The notes below the pieces were generated by a model, which had not been told where the DNA came from, searched no databases, and saw nothing but the letters and a program-made list of their open reading frames with translations. A stretch of DNA of 60,856 nucleotides from Candidatus Levybacteria bacterium RIFCSPHIGHO2_01_FULL_38_26 (GTDB lineage: Bacteria; Patescibacteriota; Microgenomatia; Levybacterales; UBA12049). The stretch is taken from positions 1 through 60,856 of the forward strand of contig MFNO01000004.1 of NCBI GenBank assembly GCA_001782075.1, written 5' to 3'. The translations under genes were made by a program, and so were the position numbers. Positions 52,186 through 60,761 of the stretch are shown one piece after another. Every line of letters starts with the position of its first letter. Positions within the stretch are counted from its first letter, which is position 1.

Positions 52186-53008
52186 CCCCAGTTTGTTAAA
52201 AGAACTATACGAGCCATCAGCGGGTTCTCACAAAGGACAAAACGGGAAACTTTTGGTAATTGGCGGATCAAAGCTTTTTCATGCCGCGTCTTTGTGGGCG
52301 CTTAAGATATCCTCGAGAATTGTTGATATGGTTTTTTATTCTTCAGTTACCGAAAACAACGAAATTGTACAAAAAGCAAAGCGTGAGTTTGGAGATGGAA
52401 TTGTAGTAAAACGAAGCCAAATAGACTCGTACGCAGAAGAAGCGGATTGTATTTTGATTGGCCCTGGTCTTCCAAGATTTGAAGGACAAGAAGAGGGTGA
52501 TGATGATACAAAAACACTCACTGAAAGTTTATTAAAGAAGTATCCGCATAAAAAATGGGTTATCGATGGCGGAAGCCTTCAGACGATTGATCCTAAGTTT
52601 ATTCCCAAAAATGCCATACTTACGCCTCATAGAAAAGAGTTCGAGAAGCTCTTCAAAGTCAAAAGTCAAAAGTCAAAAGTTGACGAAGAATATGTTCAGG
52701 AGATGGCGAAGAAGTACAACTGCATTATTCTTTTGAAAGGCAAGGAAGATATTGTTTGTTCGCCAACTGAATGTGTAAGAATAATTGGTGGCAATGCGGG
52801 GATGACAAAAGGAGGAACAGGAGACGTACTAGCTGGTTTGGTGGCAGCCTTGTATTGCAAAAATGATGCATTTTTGAGCGCGTGCGCGGGATCATATATA
52901 AATAAAAAAGCAGGGGAGAAGCTTTTTGAAAAAGTCGGGTATTACTTTAATTCTTCAGATTTGGCGGATGAGATACCAAAAGTGATGAGACATCTGATAA
53001 TAAAATAA
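52172..53008 (+). CDS. nnrD: ADP-dependent NAD(P)H-hydrate dehydratase
   Basis: Metabolite-repair enzyme of the ribokinase-like fold converting damaged NAD(P)H hydrate back to NAD(P)H. GSHKGQNGKLLVIGGS at the N-terminus, LIGPGLPR, VIDGGSL, ILTPHRKEFEKL and the catalytic GNAGMTKGGTGDVLAGL are diagnostic. The epimerase (NnrE) half of the usual fusion is absent. Residues ~161-170 (KVKSQKSKVD) come from a TCAAAAG tandem tract (52652-52680) in a surface loop. A GTG one codon upstream is an alternative start. Confidence 0.93.
   Translation: MEKFNPSLLKELYEPSAGSHKGQNGKLLVIGGSKLFHAASLWALKISSRIVDMVFYSSVTENNEIVQKAKREFGDGIVVKRSQIDSYAEEADCILIGPGLPRFEGQEEGDDDTKTLTESLLKKYPHKKWVIDGGSLQTIDPKFIPKNAILTPHRKEFEKLFKVKSQKSKVDEEYVQEMAKKYNCIILLKGKEDIVCSPTECVRIIGGNAGMTKGGTGDVLAGLVAALYCKNDAFLSACAGSYINKKAGEKLFEKVGYYFNSSDLADEIPKVMRHLIIK
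52652..52680. repeat. Short tandem TCAAAAG tract inside nnrD
   Basis: Four near-identical AAAGTCA-type units in a row, encoding KVKSQKSKV. Similar tracts lie in ruvC (4454-4470), mutM (49819-49848), fic (56361-56378) and upstream of fusA and fic. Confidence 0.65.
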
Positions 53009-53026
53009 AACGGCCATGGAGCTGGT

Positions 53027-53710
53027 ATGGAAAATAACAAAAACTTTAGAGATAAAATTCCAGAGATACTTATAATTACGCTAGTCATTGGTTTTTATCT
53101 CGCTTTCTTCGCTTTTGTAAAAGGAAAAGTTCCTGACGCAGAAACATTAATTTCCATTGCCAAGAATTTGTATGGAGCATACGGGTATTACATTATTTTT
53201 TTAGGAGCTCTTTTGGAAGGGACATTTATTGTGGGTTTGTATTTGCCTGGGGCAACGGTAGTGCTTCTTGGAGCAGCTCTATCAAAGACGGGCGTTATTC
53301 AGTTTCCCATTGCTTTGGGAATTGGAATAGCAGGTTTTATGAGCGGATATATCATCAATTATTTTTTGGGGAAATATGGCTGGTATCGCGTCTTGAATCA
53401 TATGGGTCTTAAAAAAGGGATCGATATCGCAAAGGCAAAGCTTGAAAACAACGAGACAAGAACAATTCTTTTGGGATATTTTCACCCAGGCAGCGCTTCT
53501 TTTTTATCTACTGCTGCAGGCGTTATGAAGATCCCTATAAAGAGGTTTTTGGTTCTTAGTTTTATTGCGCAGTTATTTTGGAGTTTGGTATGGGGAAGCA
53601 TCGCTTATCTTTTTGGAGTGACCCTGGTTGAGTTGTTTCTCAAGTATTTTGGCTTCGTGGTGATTGGAGCTGTCGGTATTTGGCTACTCAGAAAATATTT
53701 AAAAAAGTAA
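53027..53710 (+). CDS. DedA/SNARE-associated family membrane protein
   Basis: 227 residues with about five hydrophobic segments. Family landmarks are FLGALLEGTFIVGLYLPG (E-x-x-x-x-x-x-P-G), FMSGYIINYFLGKYG (G-Y-x-x-G analogue) and YFHPGSASFLSTAAGVMK followed by ALRRF-like IPIKRFLVLSF. DedA proteins are proposed lipid scramblases/undecaprenyl phosphate flippases. It starts 18 bases after the dehydratase. Confidence 0.88.
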   Translation: MENNKNFRDKIPEILIITLVIGFYLAFFAFVKGKVPDAETLISIAKNLYGAYGYYIIFLGALLEGTFIVGLYLPGATVVLLGAALSKTGVIQFPIALGIGIAGFMSGYIINYFLGKYGWYRVLNHMGLKKGIDIAKAKLENNETRTILLGYFHPGSASFLSTAAGVMKIPIKRFLVLSFIAQLFWSLVWGSIAYLFGVTLVELFLKYFGFVVIGAVGIWLLRKYLKK

Positions 53711-53712
53711 AA

Positions 53713-53898
53713 CTATCCCTTAGGAAGCTTGAAGCCAAAGTAGGAAAAGATTACTGTAGAAAGGAAGGCAACTCCCATTACGGTCGCAACGTCAAGTTCT
53801 TCTGCATATATGATAATAAATGCAGTTGCAAGCCATTGTATTACGATTACTATCGCGACCCAAGGATACTTGCTGTAAAAGTTCAGAAATTTATCCAT
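53713..53898 (-). CDS. Tiny two-helix membrane protein (YPWV type)
   Basis: 61 residues: FYSKYPWVAIVIVIQWLATAF opens with a YPWV motif leading into one membrane helix, then an acidic turn (EELD) and a second helix ending FSYFGFKLPKG. A related 50-residue protein is encoded on the other side of the UbiB gene (55452-55604) with the same YPWV-W-D-T-FF-GF pattern. It follows the UbiB gene by 5 bases on the same strand. Function unknown. Confidence 0.65.
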   Translation of the reverse strand: MDKFLNFYSKYPWVAIVIVIQWLATAFIIIYAEELDVATVMGVAFLSTVIFSYFGFKLPKG

Positions 53899-53903
53899 TG
53901 AGA

Positions 53904-55406
53904 TTACTTGTCTATTGCATTATATTCTTTAAACTTTTCTTTGACAAGTTGATATAATTCGGGATCTATCTCAACTAAATAGGCCAGCCAGTTATTCAGC
54001 TTTTCTATGGCCTTTTCCCTATTGATTCTTTTAAACAGAGGGACATAATCGTCATCATTTAATAATGTTTCTTCAGGATGAATTATAAGAAACTTTTTCA
54101 TCTCTTCAGCCAACATATAATCAAAATTTAACTCTTTGGATAAAAACCCGGTTATACTGAGAGTTCTGATAAATAATACAGCCTCTTTTGGAAGCTTTAC
54201 TTTATATTTTTGTCCAGCCTTTATGATTTGTAAATAAAATACTGTATAGTCTTTTGTCATGTTTTCCAATTCTTTTCTGCCAACAGCAACCAATTTGTTT
54301 ACTGTTTTTGAAAAATGATGAGAGAGAAGGTAAAATATCTCCTCAAATCTTTTTTCTGAGGCATCAGCAGGGAGGGCGCTTCCTATGATGCTTTTTAGTT
54401 CTTCGCTTGAAAAATTTGCAAAATGAAATATTGATTCATGTTGATTTTTAAAATCTTTGGGTTTTAACGAACTAGTGATTGATTTTACAAATGCGGCTTT
54501 GTTGTATTTAATAGTATTGCCAACAATGCCAAAATCGATTAGGGCAATTTTATTGTTTTGAAGAAGCAGAATGTTTCCGGGATGTGGATCGGCATGAAAG
54601 ACGTCATCCATAAAAAACTGTCTTAGAAATTCTTGAGTAAAAATACTTGGTATTTTTTTGATATCTATACCTCTTTTTTTTAGTTTTTCAGGAGTTAGCC
54701 TTCCGTCTTTTAGACCCAGATATACTCGGCTCAGAGGAATACCTTCTATATAGTCTTCAACCAAAATTCTTTTAGTTGAGATTTTTGGATATGTCTTTGG
54801 TATCACAATATTTTTATTGACTGAGGCATTCTTGCGAATTTTTTCCATGTTGTTAGCTTCAATTTGGTAGTCAAGTTCATTTTTTGTCCAACGTCTGAAT
54901 TCCCCAGCGAATTCTTTCCAGGGAAGTGCGTCAATTTTGAAGAATATGTCTGCAAAGACAGCAAAAATATAAATCAGCAAGAAATCTATTGCGACCATTT
55001 CCTCAATTCCTGGTCTTAGTATCTTGACTATCACTATGTGGTCATCTTCGAGTTTTGCTCCGTGTACTTGACCGAATGAGGCTGAGGCAAATGCTTTTTT
55101 CTGAAAATCTTTGAATATTTTTTGAGGAGTTGCTCCAAGTTCTTCAAGGAAAATTCTTTCAACATCCTCATAGGGAAAAGGTTTTACATTGTCAAAAAGG
55201 GCGATCATCTCAAGCGAATATTCTTTCGGCAGCACATCGACCCTAAGGGCCAATAGTTGTCCGAATTTAATAAATGATCCTCCTGCTTCTTCGAAGAAGT
55301 TCCGAAAAAGTTTTTCCTTTGGTTTTGAATAAAGATTTAGCTTTATTAGAATGTAAATAAAGGAGTATTTGGTTAGAACGCCTATGATATAGATAAATCT
55401 GAACAT
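53904..55406 (-). CDS. UbiB/ABC1/AarF-family atypical kinase
   Basis: 500 residues. The defining KxGQ motif is FIKFGQLLALR, the Ala-rich loop is AFASASFGQVHGA, and the catalytic/metal sites are DVFHADPHPGN and LIDFGIVG. Family members are ATPases/kinases supporting ubiquinone or other isoprenoid-lipid biology. N-terminal hydrophobic ~5-25 suggests membrane association. A strong GGAGG Shine-Dalgarno lies 4 nt before the ATG. No ubiquinone genes are near, so the lipid is unknown. Confidence 0.92.
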   Translation of the reverse strand: MFRFIYIIGVLTKYSFIYILIKLNLYSKPKEKLFRNFFEEAGGSFIKFGQLLALRVDVLPKEYSLEMIALFDNVKPFPYEDVERIFLEELGATPQKIFKDFQKKAFASASFGQVHGAKLEDDHIVIVKILRPGIEEMVAIDFLLIYIFAVFADIFFKIDALPWKEFAGEFRRWTKNELDYQIEANNMEKIRKNASVNKNIVIPKTYPKISTKRILVEDYIEGIPLSRVYLGLKDGRLTPEKLKKRGIDIKKIPSIFTQEFLRQFFMDDVFHADPHPGNILLLQNNKIALIDFGIVGNTIKYNKAAFVKSITSSLKPKDFKNQHESIFHFANFSSEELKSIIGSALPADASEKRFEEIFYLLSHHFSKTVNKLVAVGRKELENMTKDYTVFYLQIIKAGQKYKVKLPKEAVLFIRTLSITGFLSKELNFDYMLAEEMKKFLIIHPEETLLNDDDYVPLFKRINREKAIEKLNNWLAYLVEIDPELYQLVKEKFKEYNAIDK

Positions 55407-55451
55407 AGATCCTCCAGGAGTCTCAGGATGAAAATGGACTTAAATCCATTT

Positions 55452-55604
55452 TCAGTTTCTCGCAAAGCCCAAAAAGAAGATAATAAGAACCGTAACAGAA
55501 GCATACAAATATAAAGTTGTAGAATCAACGATTTTAAAACCAATTACCAATAGCGATGCTAGCCAGACACCGCAGATTGATAGGCAGACCCAAGGATACC
55601 GCAT
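55452..55604 (-). CDS. Small two-helix membrane protein (YPWV type), 50 residues
   Basis: ATG 55604 to TGA 55452-55454. The protein starts MRYPWVCLSICGVWLASLLV, has a short polar turn (KIVDSTT), then a second hydrophobic helix ending FFLGFARN. It shares YPWV, a mid-helix W, a D and T in the turn and a C-terminal GF with the protein at 53713-53898. A hairpin AAAATGGA/TCCATTTT (55434-55455) covers its stop codon. The paired arrangement around the UbiB gene supports it as real. Confidence 0.6.
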   Translation of the reverse strand: MRYPWVCLSICGVWLASLLVIGFKIVDSTTLYLYASVTVLIIFFLGFARN

Positions 55605-55654
55605 ATGGTTTCAGTATATGAAATTAAAATTTCAAAAGCAAACGTAGGCGTATG

Positions 55655-55936
55655 CTATTGTCTATTTTCCAGTCTTTTTAGGACTCTTGAGAGCTGGATG
55701 GTTATAAAGACCGCAAGAGCTGTAATGATTATCGCGTAGATTAAGAGCGAGATAATGCCGCTTTCCTGAGGGAGCCACTTCTTAATATAATTATTGACAA
55801 ATTCTTGAATCACGCTGTTCCATGCAAGAGCCGCAACCAACCCAAAACCGCTGGTTGTTAACGTCAGCATTTGCCTGACTACTTCAATGTGAAGTCTTTT
55901 TTGCGCAGCAGTGGTTTTTTGAGTTTCTTCCGGCAT
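55655..55936 (-). CDS. DUF5654 family membrane protein
   Basis: 93 residues. A charged N-terminus is followed by QMLTLTTSGFGLVAALAWNSVIQEF, the conserved DUF5654 helix with A-L-A-W-N, and a second membrane helix (LLIYAIIITALAVFITIQ). Small two-helix proteins of this family are seen in archaea and candidate-phyla bacteria; function unknown. A minus-strand TAGTAT (55946-55951) is 9 nt before the ATG. Confidence 0.78.
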   Translation of the reverse strand: MPEETQKTTAAQKRLHIEVVRQMLTLTTSGFGLVAALAWNSVIQEFVNNYIKKWLPQESGIISLLIYAIIITALAVFITIQLSRVLKRLENRQ

Positions 55937-55969
55937 GAATGTATAATACTATGTAACAAGTCAAAAATC

Positions 55970-56060
55970 AAAAAATAAAAAATCAAAACCAAGTTCAAAG
56001 CTAAAAGTTTTTAAACTTTAAACTAGACTTTGATCTTTGCGCTTTGACCTTTGAGCTTTT
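55970..56060. repeat. TCAAAG-type inverted repeats upstream of fic
   Basis: AAGTTCAAAGCTAAAAGTTT on one side opposes AACTAGACTTTGATCTTTG and further CTTTGACC-CTTTGAGC units, giving a long A/T-rich hairpin ending just before the fic ATG. The units resemble the fusA leader repeat. Confidence 0.55.
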
Positions 56061-56061
56061 T

Positions 56062-57120
56062 ATGTATCAGCCTAAGTTTACCATTACTAACAAAATCCTA
56101 AAAAATATAGGCATTATCGAAGCCTGTCGTGAAGTTATAGACAATGCGCCGCTTTTGCCCTACTACGAAAAACAATTTCGAGAAAATGCATTGGTAAGAA
56201 CTGTTCATTATGGCACGCATATCGAGGGAAATGAGCTGAATCTTATCCAGGCAGAGCAGGTTATGCAGGGGGAAGAAGTAGTTGCAAGAGATCGTGATAT
56301 ACAAGAGGTAATTAACTACAGAAAAGCAATGGAATATATTGATAAATCTCAAGTCGATAACTCAAAGCTCAAAGATCAGATTGACGAAAATTTAATAAAG
56401 CATCTGCACATATTGACAGTTGATAGAATTCTCGATCCAAAAAAATGTGGGGAATATAGAAAAACACAGGTCGTGGTTAAGAATAACAGAACCCTGGAAG
56501 TAGCATTTCGTCCGCCTGGCTCAGAATCGGTGTCAAGACAAATTAAGGAACTTATTGCATTTATAAATGCGTCCCAAAACAAGGATATTCATCCCGTTTT
56601 GAAAAGCGGAATTGTTCATTATGAATTAGTAAGAATTCACCCTTTTGTTGATGGAAATGGGCGGGTTGCCAGAGCTTTGTCGACCCTAATTTTGTTTTTG
56701 GAAGGATATGATATTCGAAAATTCTTTTCTCTTGAAGAATATTTTGACTTTAACTCTTCGGATTATTATTCGGCGCTGCAGAGCGTTGAGAAAAATCAGG
56801 GGGATTTGACTAATTGGCTTGAGTATTTTACAGAAGGATTAGCAATTGAGCTTTCTAAAATAAAAGAAAGGGTGGAGAGGATATCTGTAGACGGGAAGAT
56901 TAAAGAGAAACTTGGGGGGAAACCTCTTCTCCTAACGGATCGCCAGCTTAAAATTATTGAATATATCCAGCAGGCAGGTTACTTGCAAAATAAATCTTTT
57001 GAGCAATTATTTCCAATGGTGTCTGAGGACACGATACTAAATGAATTAAAAGTTTTGTTAAAAAACGGCATTGTAAAGAAGCAGGGAGTAACCAAAGGCG
57101 CAAAATACGTGATGGCTTAG
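56062..57120 (+). CDS. Fic-domain protein with inhibitory motif and C-terminal winged helix
   Basis: 352 residues. The Fic active loop IHPFVDGNGRVARAL (H-P-F-x-x-G-N-G-R) at ~193-205 predicts AMPylation or related nucleotide transfer. An N-terminal THIEGNE (52-58) matches the S/T-x-x-x-E-G/N inhibitory helix, whose Glu blocks the ATP site (class II, self-inhibited). The C-terminal ~80 residues (LTDRQLKIIEYIQQ...MVSEDTILNELK) form a winged helix. The frame extends upstream from TTG 56044, but ATG 56062 matches the family. No antitoxin gene is adjacent. Confidence 0.9.
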   Translation: MYQPKFTITNKILKNIGIIEACREVIDNAPLLPYYEKQFRENALVRTVHYGTHIEGNELNLIQAEQVMQGEEVVARDRDIQEVINYRKAMEYIDKSQVDNSKLKDQIDENLIKHLHILTVDRILDPKKCGEYRKTQVVVKNNRTLEVAFRPPGSESVSRQIKELIAFINASQNKDIHPVLKSGIVHYELVRIHPFVDGNGRVARALSTLILFLEGYDIRKFFSLEEYFDFNSSDYYSALQSVEKNQGDLTNWLEYFTEGLAIELSKIKERVERISVDGKIKEKLGGKPLLLTDRQLKIIEYIQQAGYLQNKSFEQLFPMVSEDTILNELKVLLKNGIVKKQGVTKGAKYVMA

Positions 57121-57125
57121 AGTTT

Positions 57126-57740
57126 TTATTGCGTATTAGGTCGGGTTATTGGGGTAATGGTGGTATCCCCAGAAACATCTTTTGAAATTTTTAGCTGATA
57201 ATCTGCAGTTTGTATGGGACGCAGCTCATTATAGGCAGCCTGAAATCTTGAAAGTATTTGATTTGCGCTTTCTCTTGTATTTTCATCTTGAGCTCCAAGG
57301 CTGATCATTTCAGAATGTCCCCGAAGAGGACCAAGCGCGTTGTTAAAGTTATGCTGCAGGGCATTGTTGAGCTCGTTAAGCGTTGGGGTAGTAGAGTCGT
57401 TGATAATAATTTCGGATTGGGGAATTTCTTCCTCTTCTTGTCTCTCTTCCGAGAAAACGAAATCAGACCCGCCTATACGTGGAATAATTTTTACCTCTTC
57501 AGAATATCGAAGGTTTGATATTAAATCAAGTACTCTCGTGATAGATTCTTCCATTGCATTTACATCGTCATCTTTTACCTGTGGGTTATTCTTGAGATTA
57601 TTAACATATGGCTTAATCTGTTCAAGCTGCCCACCCATAAGTTTTCTTAATCCAGCGCCCAACGCACGAGCGGTTTCTCTTGGCATTAGTATTTCTTGTT
57701 GCTTTATGTTCTCGGGTTTTGATTCTGGCGTTGGATCCAT
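57126..57740 (-). CDS. Unknown protein with histidine-kinase DHp-like helix pair
   Basis: 204 residues from ATG 57740. The N-terminal half is helical, with an acidic linker (ERQEEEEIPQSE). Near residue 140 is LQHNFNNALGPLRGHSEMI, which resembles the H-D-F-N-N-x-L-x-x-I-x-G phosphoacceptor helix of HisKA histidine kinases, followed by a second helix. No ATPase (N, G1, G2) domain is present. It may be a phosphotransfer or dimerisation module. It is divergent from the ligase gene, 44 bases apart. Confidence 0.6.
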   Translation of the reverse strand: MDPTPESKPENIKQQEILMPRETARALGAGLRKLMGGQLEQIKPYVNNLKNNPQVKDDDVNAMEESITRVLDLISNLRYSEEVKIIPRIGGSDFVFSEERQEEEEIPQSEIIINDSTTPTLNELNNALQHNFNNALGPLRGHSEMISLGAQDENTRESANQILSRFQAAYNELRPIQTADYQLKISKDVSGDTTITPITRPNTQ

Positions 57741-57750
57741 GTTTAAACAG

Positions 57751-57778
57751 TTTAACAAAAAAATTATTGTGATACAAT
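57751..57778 (+). promoter_or_regulatory. Promoter of the DNA ligase gene
   Basis: -35 TTTAAC (57751-57756), 16-bp spacer, -10 TACAAT (57773-57778), 6 nt before the GTG start. Confidence 0.5.
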
Positions 57779-57784
57779 AGTTGC

Positions 57785-59572
57785 GTGACATTTGCAATCC
57801 TTTCTTCCTATTTCGAAAAGCTGGAAGAGACTTCTTCGAGACTTGCTTTGATTGATATTTTATCCGATCTTTTCAAAGAATCTTCGAAAGACGAGATAGA
57901 TAAAATTGTTTATCTGACGCAGGGACGAATTGCTCCGTTTTTTGAACCTATTGAGATAGGTATGGCGGAGAAGACAGTCGCTCAGGCATTGGCGAAAGCA
58001 TATAGTTCTACCAAAGAAGAAGTTCTGATATTGTACGGTAAGGTTGGTGATATGGGTTTAGTAGCTGAGCAACTGTCTAAAAATCAAAAATCAATCCTTC
58101 GACAAGCTCGGGACAAAAATCAAAAATTATCTGTAAGCGAAGTGTTTGAAATATTGACAAAAATAGCCAAGACTTCGGGAGAGGGGACGGTTGAGAAAAG
58201 ACAAACTCTATTATCAGATCTTTTAAAGAAACTCGACCCAGTTTCAGCAAAACATCTGGTAAGAATTCCCCTTGGCAACATACGCCTGGGCATTGGAGAT
58301 CCGACTGTCTTGGATGGTTTGGCAAAGGCCGCGTCAAACGCGGCTGGCGCAAAATTTGATAGAACCATGGCTAGAAAACCCCTTGAAGGCGCATATAATA
58401 GAACTTCGGACTTGGGTCTTATTGCCAAAACTTTGTGGGAAGAAGGTTTGGATTCTGTTCAAAAATTAAAAGTACAGATTGGTAAACCAATTAGGTCAGA
58501 ACTTTGCGAACGATTGCCAAATCCAGAAAAAGTTTTTGAGAAGATGGGGGAGAGAATCCACGCGACTCCTAAATATGACGGATTCAGAGTGCAAATTCAC
58601 AAAGATGGCAACAAGGTCTCTATGTTTTCCAGAAATCTTGAAAATATGACGCATATGTTTCCGGAGCTGATAGAAGGGGCCCTAAAACAGGTAAGAGCAA
58701 AGACGGCAATTTTGGATACGGAGGCCTTGGCGTACCAAAAAGAATCTGAAGAATTTTTGCCTTTCCAGGAGACAACAAAAAGAAGAAGAAAACACAATAT
58801 ATTGGAGATGGCAAAAAGTCTACCCTTGAGAGCTTTTGTATTTGATATTTTGTATGTTGATGGGAAGTCTCTTATAGATACAGCGCTTGTTGAGCGGATG
58901 GAGATATTAAAAAAGACAGTTAAACAAGACGATATTCTTATTCCTTCCCCAGGCAAGATTCTTGATGATCCAAAAGATTTGCAGCTTATGCTTGAAGACT
59001 CGATATCAAAAGGTCTTGAGGGAGTAGTAGTTAAAAAAACAGAATCTCCTTATGAAGCAGGAGGGAGGAGTTTTAATTGGGTGAAGCTCAAGAGACACTC
59101 TGCCGGAGAGCTGCAGGACACAATAGACTGTGTGATTTTGGGCTATATTTCAGGGAAAGGGAAAAGAACAGCATTCGGAGCAGGAGCGCTTTTAGTCGGG
59201 CTTTATGATGATGATAAAGATGAGTTCGTGACGGTCTCGAAAATTGGAACAGGCTTGACAGACGAGGAATGGAGAGAGATCCACAAAAGAGCGGATAAAG
59301 TAAAAGTGGATCATAAGCCGGCAAGAGTTAATTCATTGACTATCCCTTCTGTTTGGATTCGTCCTTCAATTGTGATAGAGGTATTGGCTGATGAGATCAC
59401 GCGTTCTCCTGTTCATACGGCAGGAGCTATTATTAATGATGGAGTGAAGGAGCCTGGCTATGCGCTTCGGTTTCCGCGTTTGGTGTCCTTCAGAGGAGGA
59501 GATAAGCGCGCCGAGGATGCGACAACGGTTAAGGAATTAATTAGTATGTACAATCAACAGGGAAAGAAATAA
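57785..59572 (+). CDS. ATP-dependent DNA ligase, archaeal/eukaryotic-like
   Basis: 595 residues with three domains: N-terminal DNA-binding (~1-200), adenylation and OB domain. Motif I TPKYDGFRVQIHK places the adenylated Lys at ~263. Motif III (AFVFDILYVDGKSL), motif IV (GLEGVVVKK) and motif V (WVKLKR) follow. The layout matches archaeal Lig/eukaryal Lig1, not NAD-dependent LigA. It seals nicks in DNA. Residues ~103-115 (SILRQARDKNQK) are repeat-encoded (58082-58128). Start is GTG. Confidence 0.93.
   Translation: MTFAILSSYFEKLEETSSRLALIDILSDLFKESSKDEIDKIVYLTQGRIAPFFEPIEIGMAEKTVAQALAKAYSSTKEEVLILYGKVGDMGLVAEQLSKNQKSILRQARDKNQKLSVSEVFEILTKIAKTSGEGTVEKRQTLLSDLLKKLDPVSAKHLVRIPLGNIRLGIGDPTVLDGLAKAASNAAGAKFDRTMARKPLEGAYNRTSDLGLIAKTLWEEGLDSVQKLKVQIGKPIRSELCERLPNPEKVFEKMGERIHATPKYDGFRVQIHKDGNKVSMFSRNLENMTHMFPELIEGALKQVRAKTAILDTEALAYQKESEEFLPFQETTKRRRKHNILEMAKSLPLRAFVFDILYVDGKSLIDTALVERMEILKKTVKQDDILIPSPGKILDDPKDLQLMLEDSISKGLEGVVVKKTESPYEAGGRSFNWVKLKRHSAGELQDTIDCVILGYISGKGKRTAFGAGALLVGLYDDDKDEFVTVSKIGTGLTDEEWREIHKRADKVKVDHKPARVNSLTIPSVWIRPSIVIEVLADEITRSPVHTAGAIINDGVKEPGYALRFPRLVSFRGGDKRAEDATTVKELISMYNQQGKK
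58082..58128. repeat. Dispersed repeat (family C) in frame inside the DNA ligase gene
   Basis: AATCAAAAATCAA, then CCTTCGACAAGCTCGGGAC, then AAAAATCAAAAATT. The core matches the ruvC copy (TCGACAAGCTCAGGG). Encodes NQKSILRQARDKNQK in a loop of the DNA-binding domain. Confidence 0.75.
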
Positions 59573-59576
59573 GCAT

Positions 59577-60155
59577 TTAGTCAATGCCTAATCTTTTCAT
59601 CCATTGATTTTCTGCATAATTATGTAGAAGTTCGTAGGTGTAGATATAGCCAATTATTTTATCGGTTTTTGTTAAATTCATTGTAGGATTAGGGCGATTG
59701 CTTTGGCCTAGTTGATATGATTCGTATGTATGTTTAATATTATTCATTAATAAAGGGTTTTCTGCATGAAACCTTTCCAACAATGAATTTATATTTTTCT
59801 TTTCGATGAAAGTAATAGTATCTTCTGTTTCAACTCTGTTTAAGTTTCTTGGATCTCGAGTAAATATAGGCGTGTCCATGGAGTATTCTTGTATATATTC
59901 AGAGGATGGACGTTGTAATTCTTTTCCCATCTTCTGAGCTTCTCTAGCCAGAAGAATATATACTTCTTGCCCTCCTAAGCTCGTTAAAGGATTGGGTAGG
60001 TTTGATAAAAAATTTCGCAGTGGATCTTCTGTTGGTATGCCTGTCTTTACAAATGATTCTGGGTCTGTTTCTAGCCTGGCTCGTCTCAAATCGTCAATTG
60101 TATCTCTTTTTACTTGAGGCAGCAACACGTGTGGTATATGTTCTCGTGTTTCCAT
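59577..60155 (-). CDS. Unknown protein
   Basis: About 192 residues from ATG 60155 (frame open to 60197). Soluble, moderately helical, no signal peptide or known domain. The C-terminal part (TDKIIGYIYTYELLHNYAENQWM) is helical and aromatic. It is convergent with the ligase (4 bases apart) and follows another unknown gene on the same strand. Confidence 0.55.
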   Translation of the reverse strand: METREHIPHVLLPQVKRDTIDDLRRARLETDPESFVKTGIPTEDPLRNFLSNLPNPLTSLGGQEVYILLAREAQKMGKELQRPSSEYIQEYSMDTPIFTRDPRNLNRVETEDTITFIEKKNINSLLERFHAENPLLMNNIKHTYESYQLGQSNRPNPTMNLTKTDKIIGYIYTYELLHNYAENQWMKRLGID

Positions 60156-60219
60156 TTGACGATGATTATACATCATATATTTCAGATTGTAAAACAATTC
60201 ATTAATCCTAACTATTGAG

Positions 60220-60714
60220 CTACACTGCTTGTCTTCGTAGTTTCAATCTTAGGGCGTTTTGGATTTCAGAAAGTCCTGTTTGGGGAGACACTTTTATTAT
60301 AGAACATAACACAACTAATTCTTTTCTTGATCCAGGTTGCCTTGCAAAAACAAGCACCTCTGATGGAAATCCTTCGCTTGAAGCTTTTCTCTCCACCGCT
60401 CTTTTAAGCCTCGGGTTATCTTCCTCCCAATCTTGTATTCTTGGCGGAACTACCAGGCCAAATATTTTCCTACGATAAAGGTTTAGGTTTAACCTTGGGT
60501 CGTTGCTAAATTCCAGAAGATCGCTTCTAGAAGGTTGGTTTGGGTTGGAAAAATATGCCACATATAACTTAGGAATTGCTTTGCCAAGATTAGGATCAAA
60601 TCGTCCGCTAATAGGGAATCTATTAATATTGCCTTCGATTCCTGATTCTAGAAACTGATTGACGTGATTTTGTTTTCTAATTAATTCATTGCTCCGGTTT
60701 TCATTTTCATTCAT
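60220..60714 (-). CDS. Unknown protein
   Basis: 164 residues, basic C-terminus (NALRLKLRRQAV). LYVAYFSNPNQPSRSDLLEF and KIFGLVVPPRIQDWEEDNPR are distinctive but unassigned. A minus-strand TATAAT (60721-60726) lies 6 nt before the ATG, supporting a leaderless gene. Probably co-transcribed with 59577-60155. Confidence 0.6.
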   Translation of the reverse strand: MNENENRSNELIRKQNHVNQFLESGIEGNINRFPISGRFDPNLGKAIPKLYVAYFSNPNQPSRSDLLEFSNDPRLNLNLYRRKIFGLVVPPRIQDWEEDNPRLKRAVERKASSEGFPSEVLVFARQPGSRKELVVLCSIIKVSPQTGLSEIQNALRLKLRRQAV

Positions 60715-60761
60715 GCCTGAATTATACCACCGATGGGCAAGTTTTATGTTAAAATAAATTT

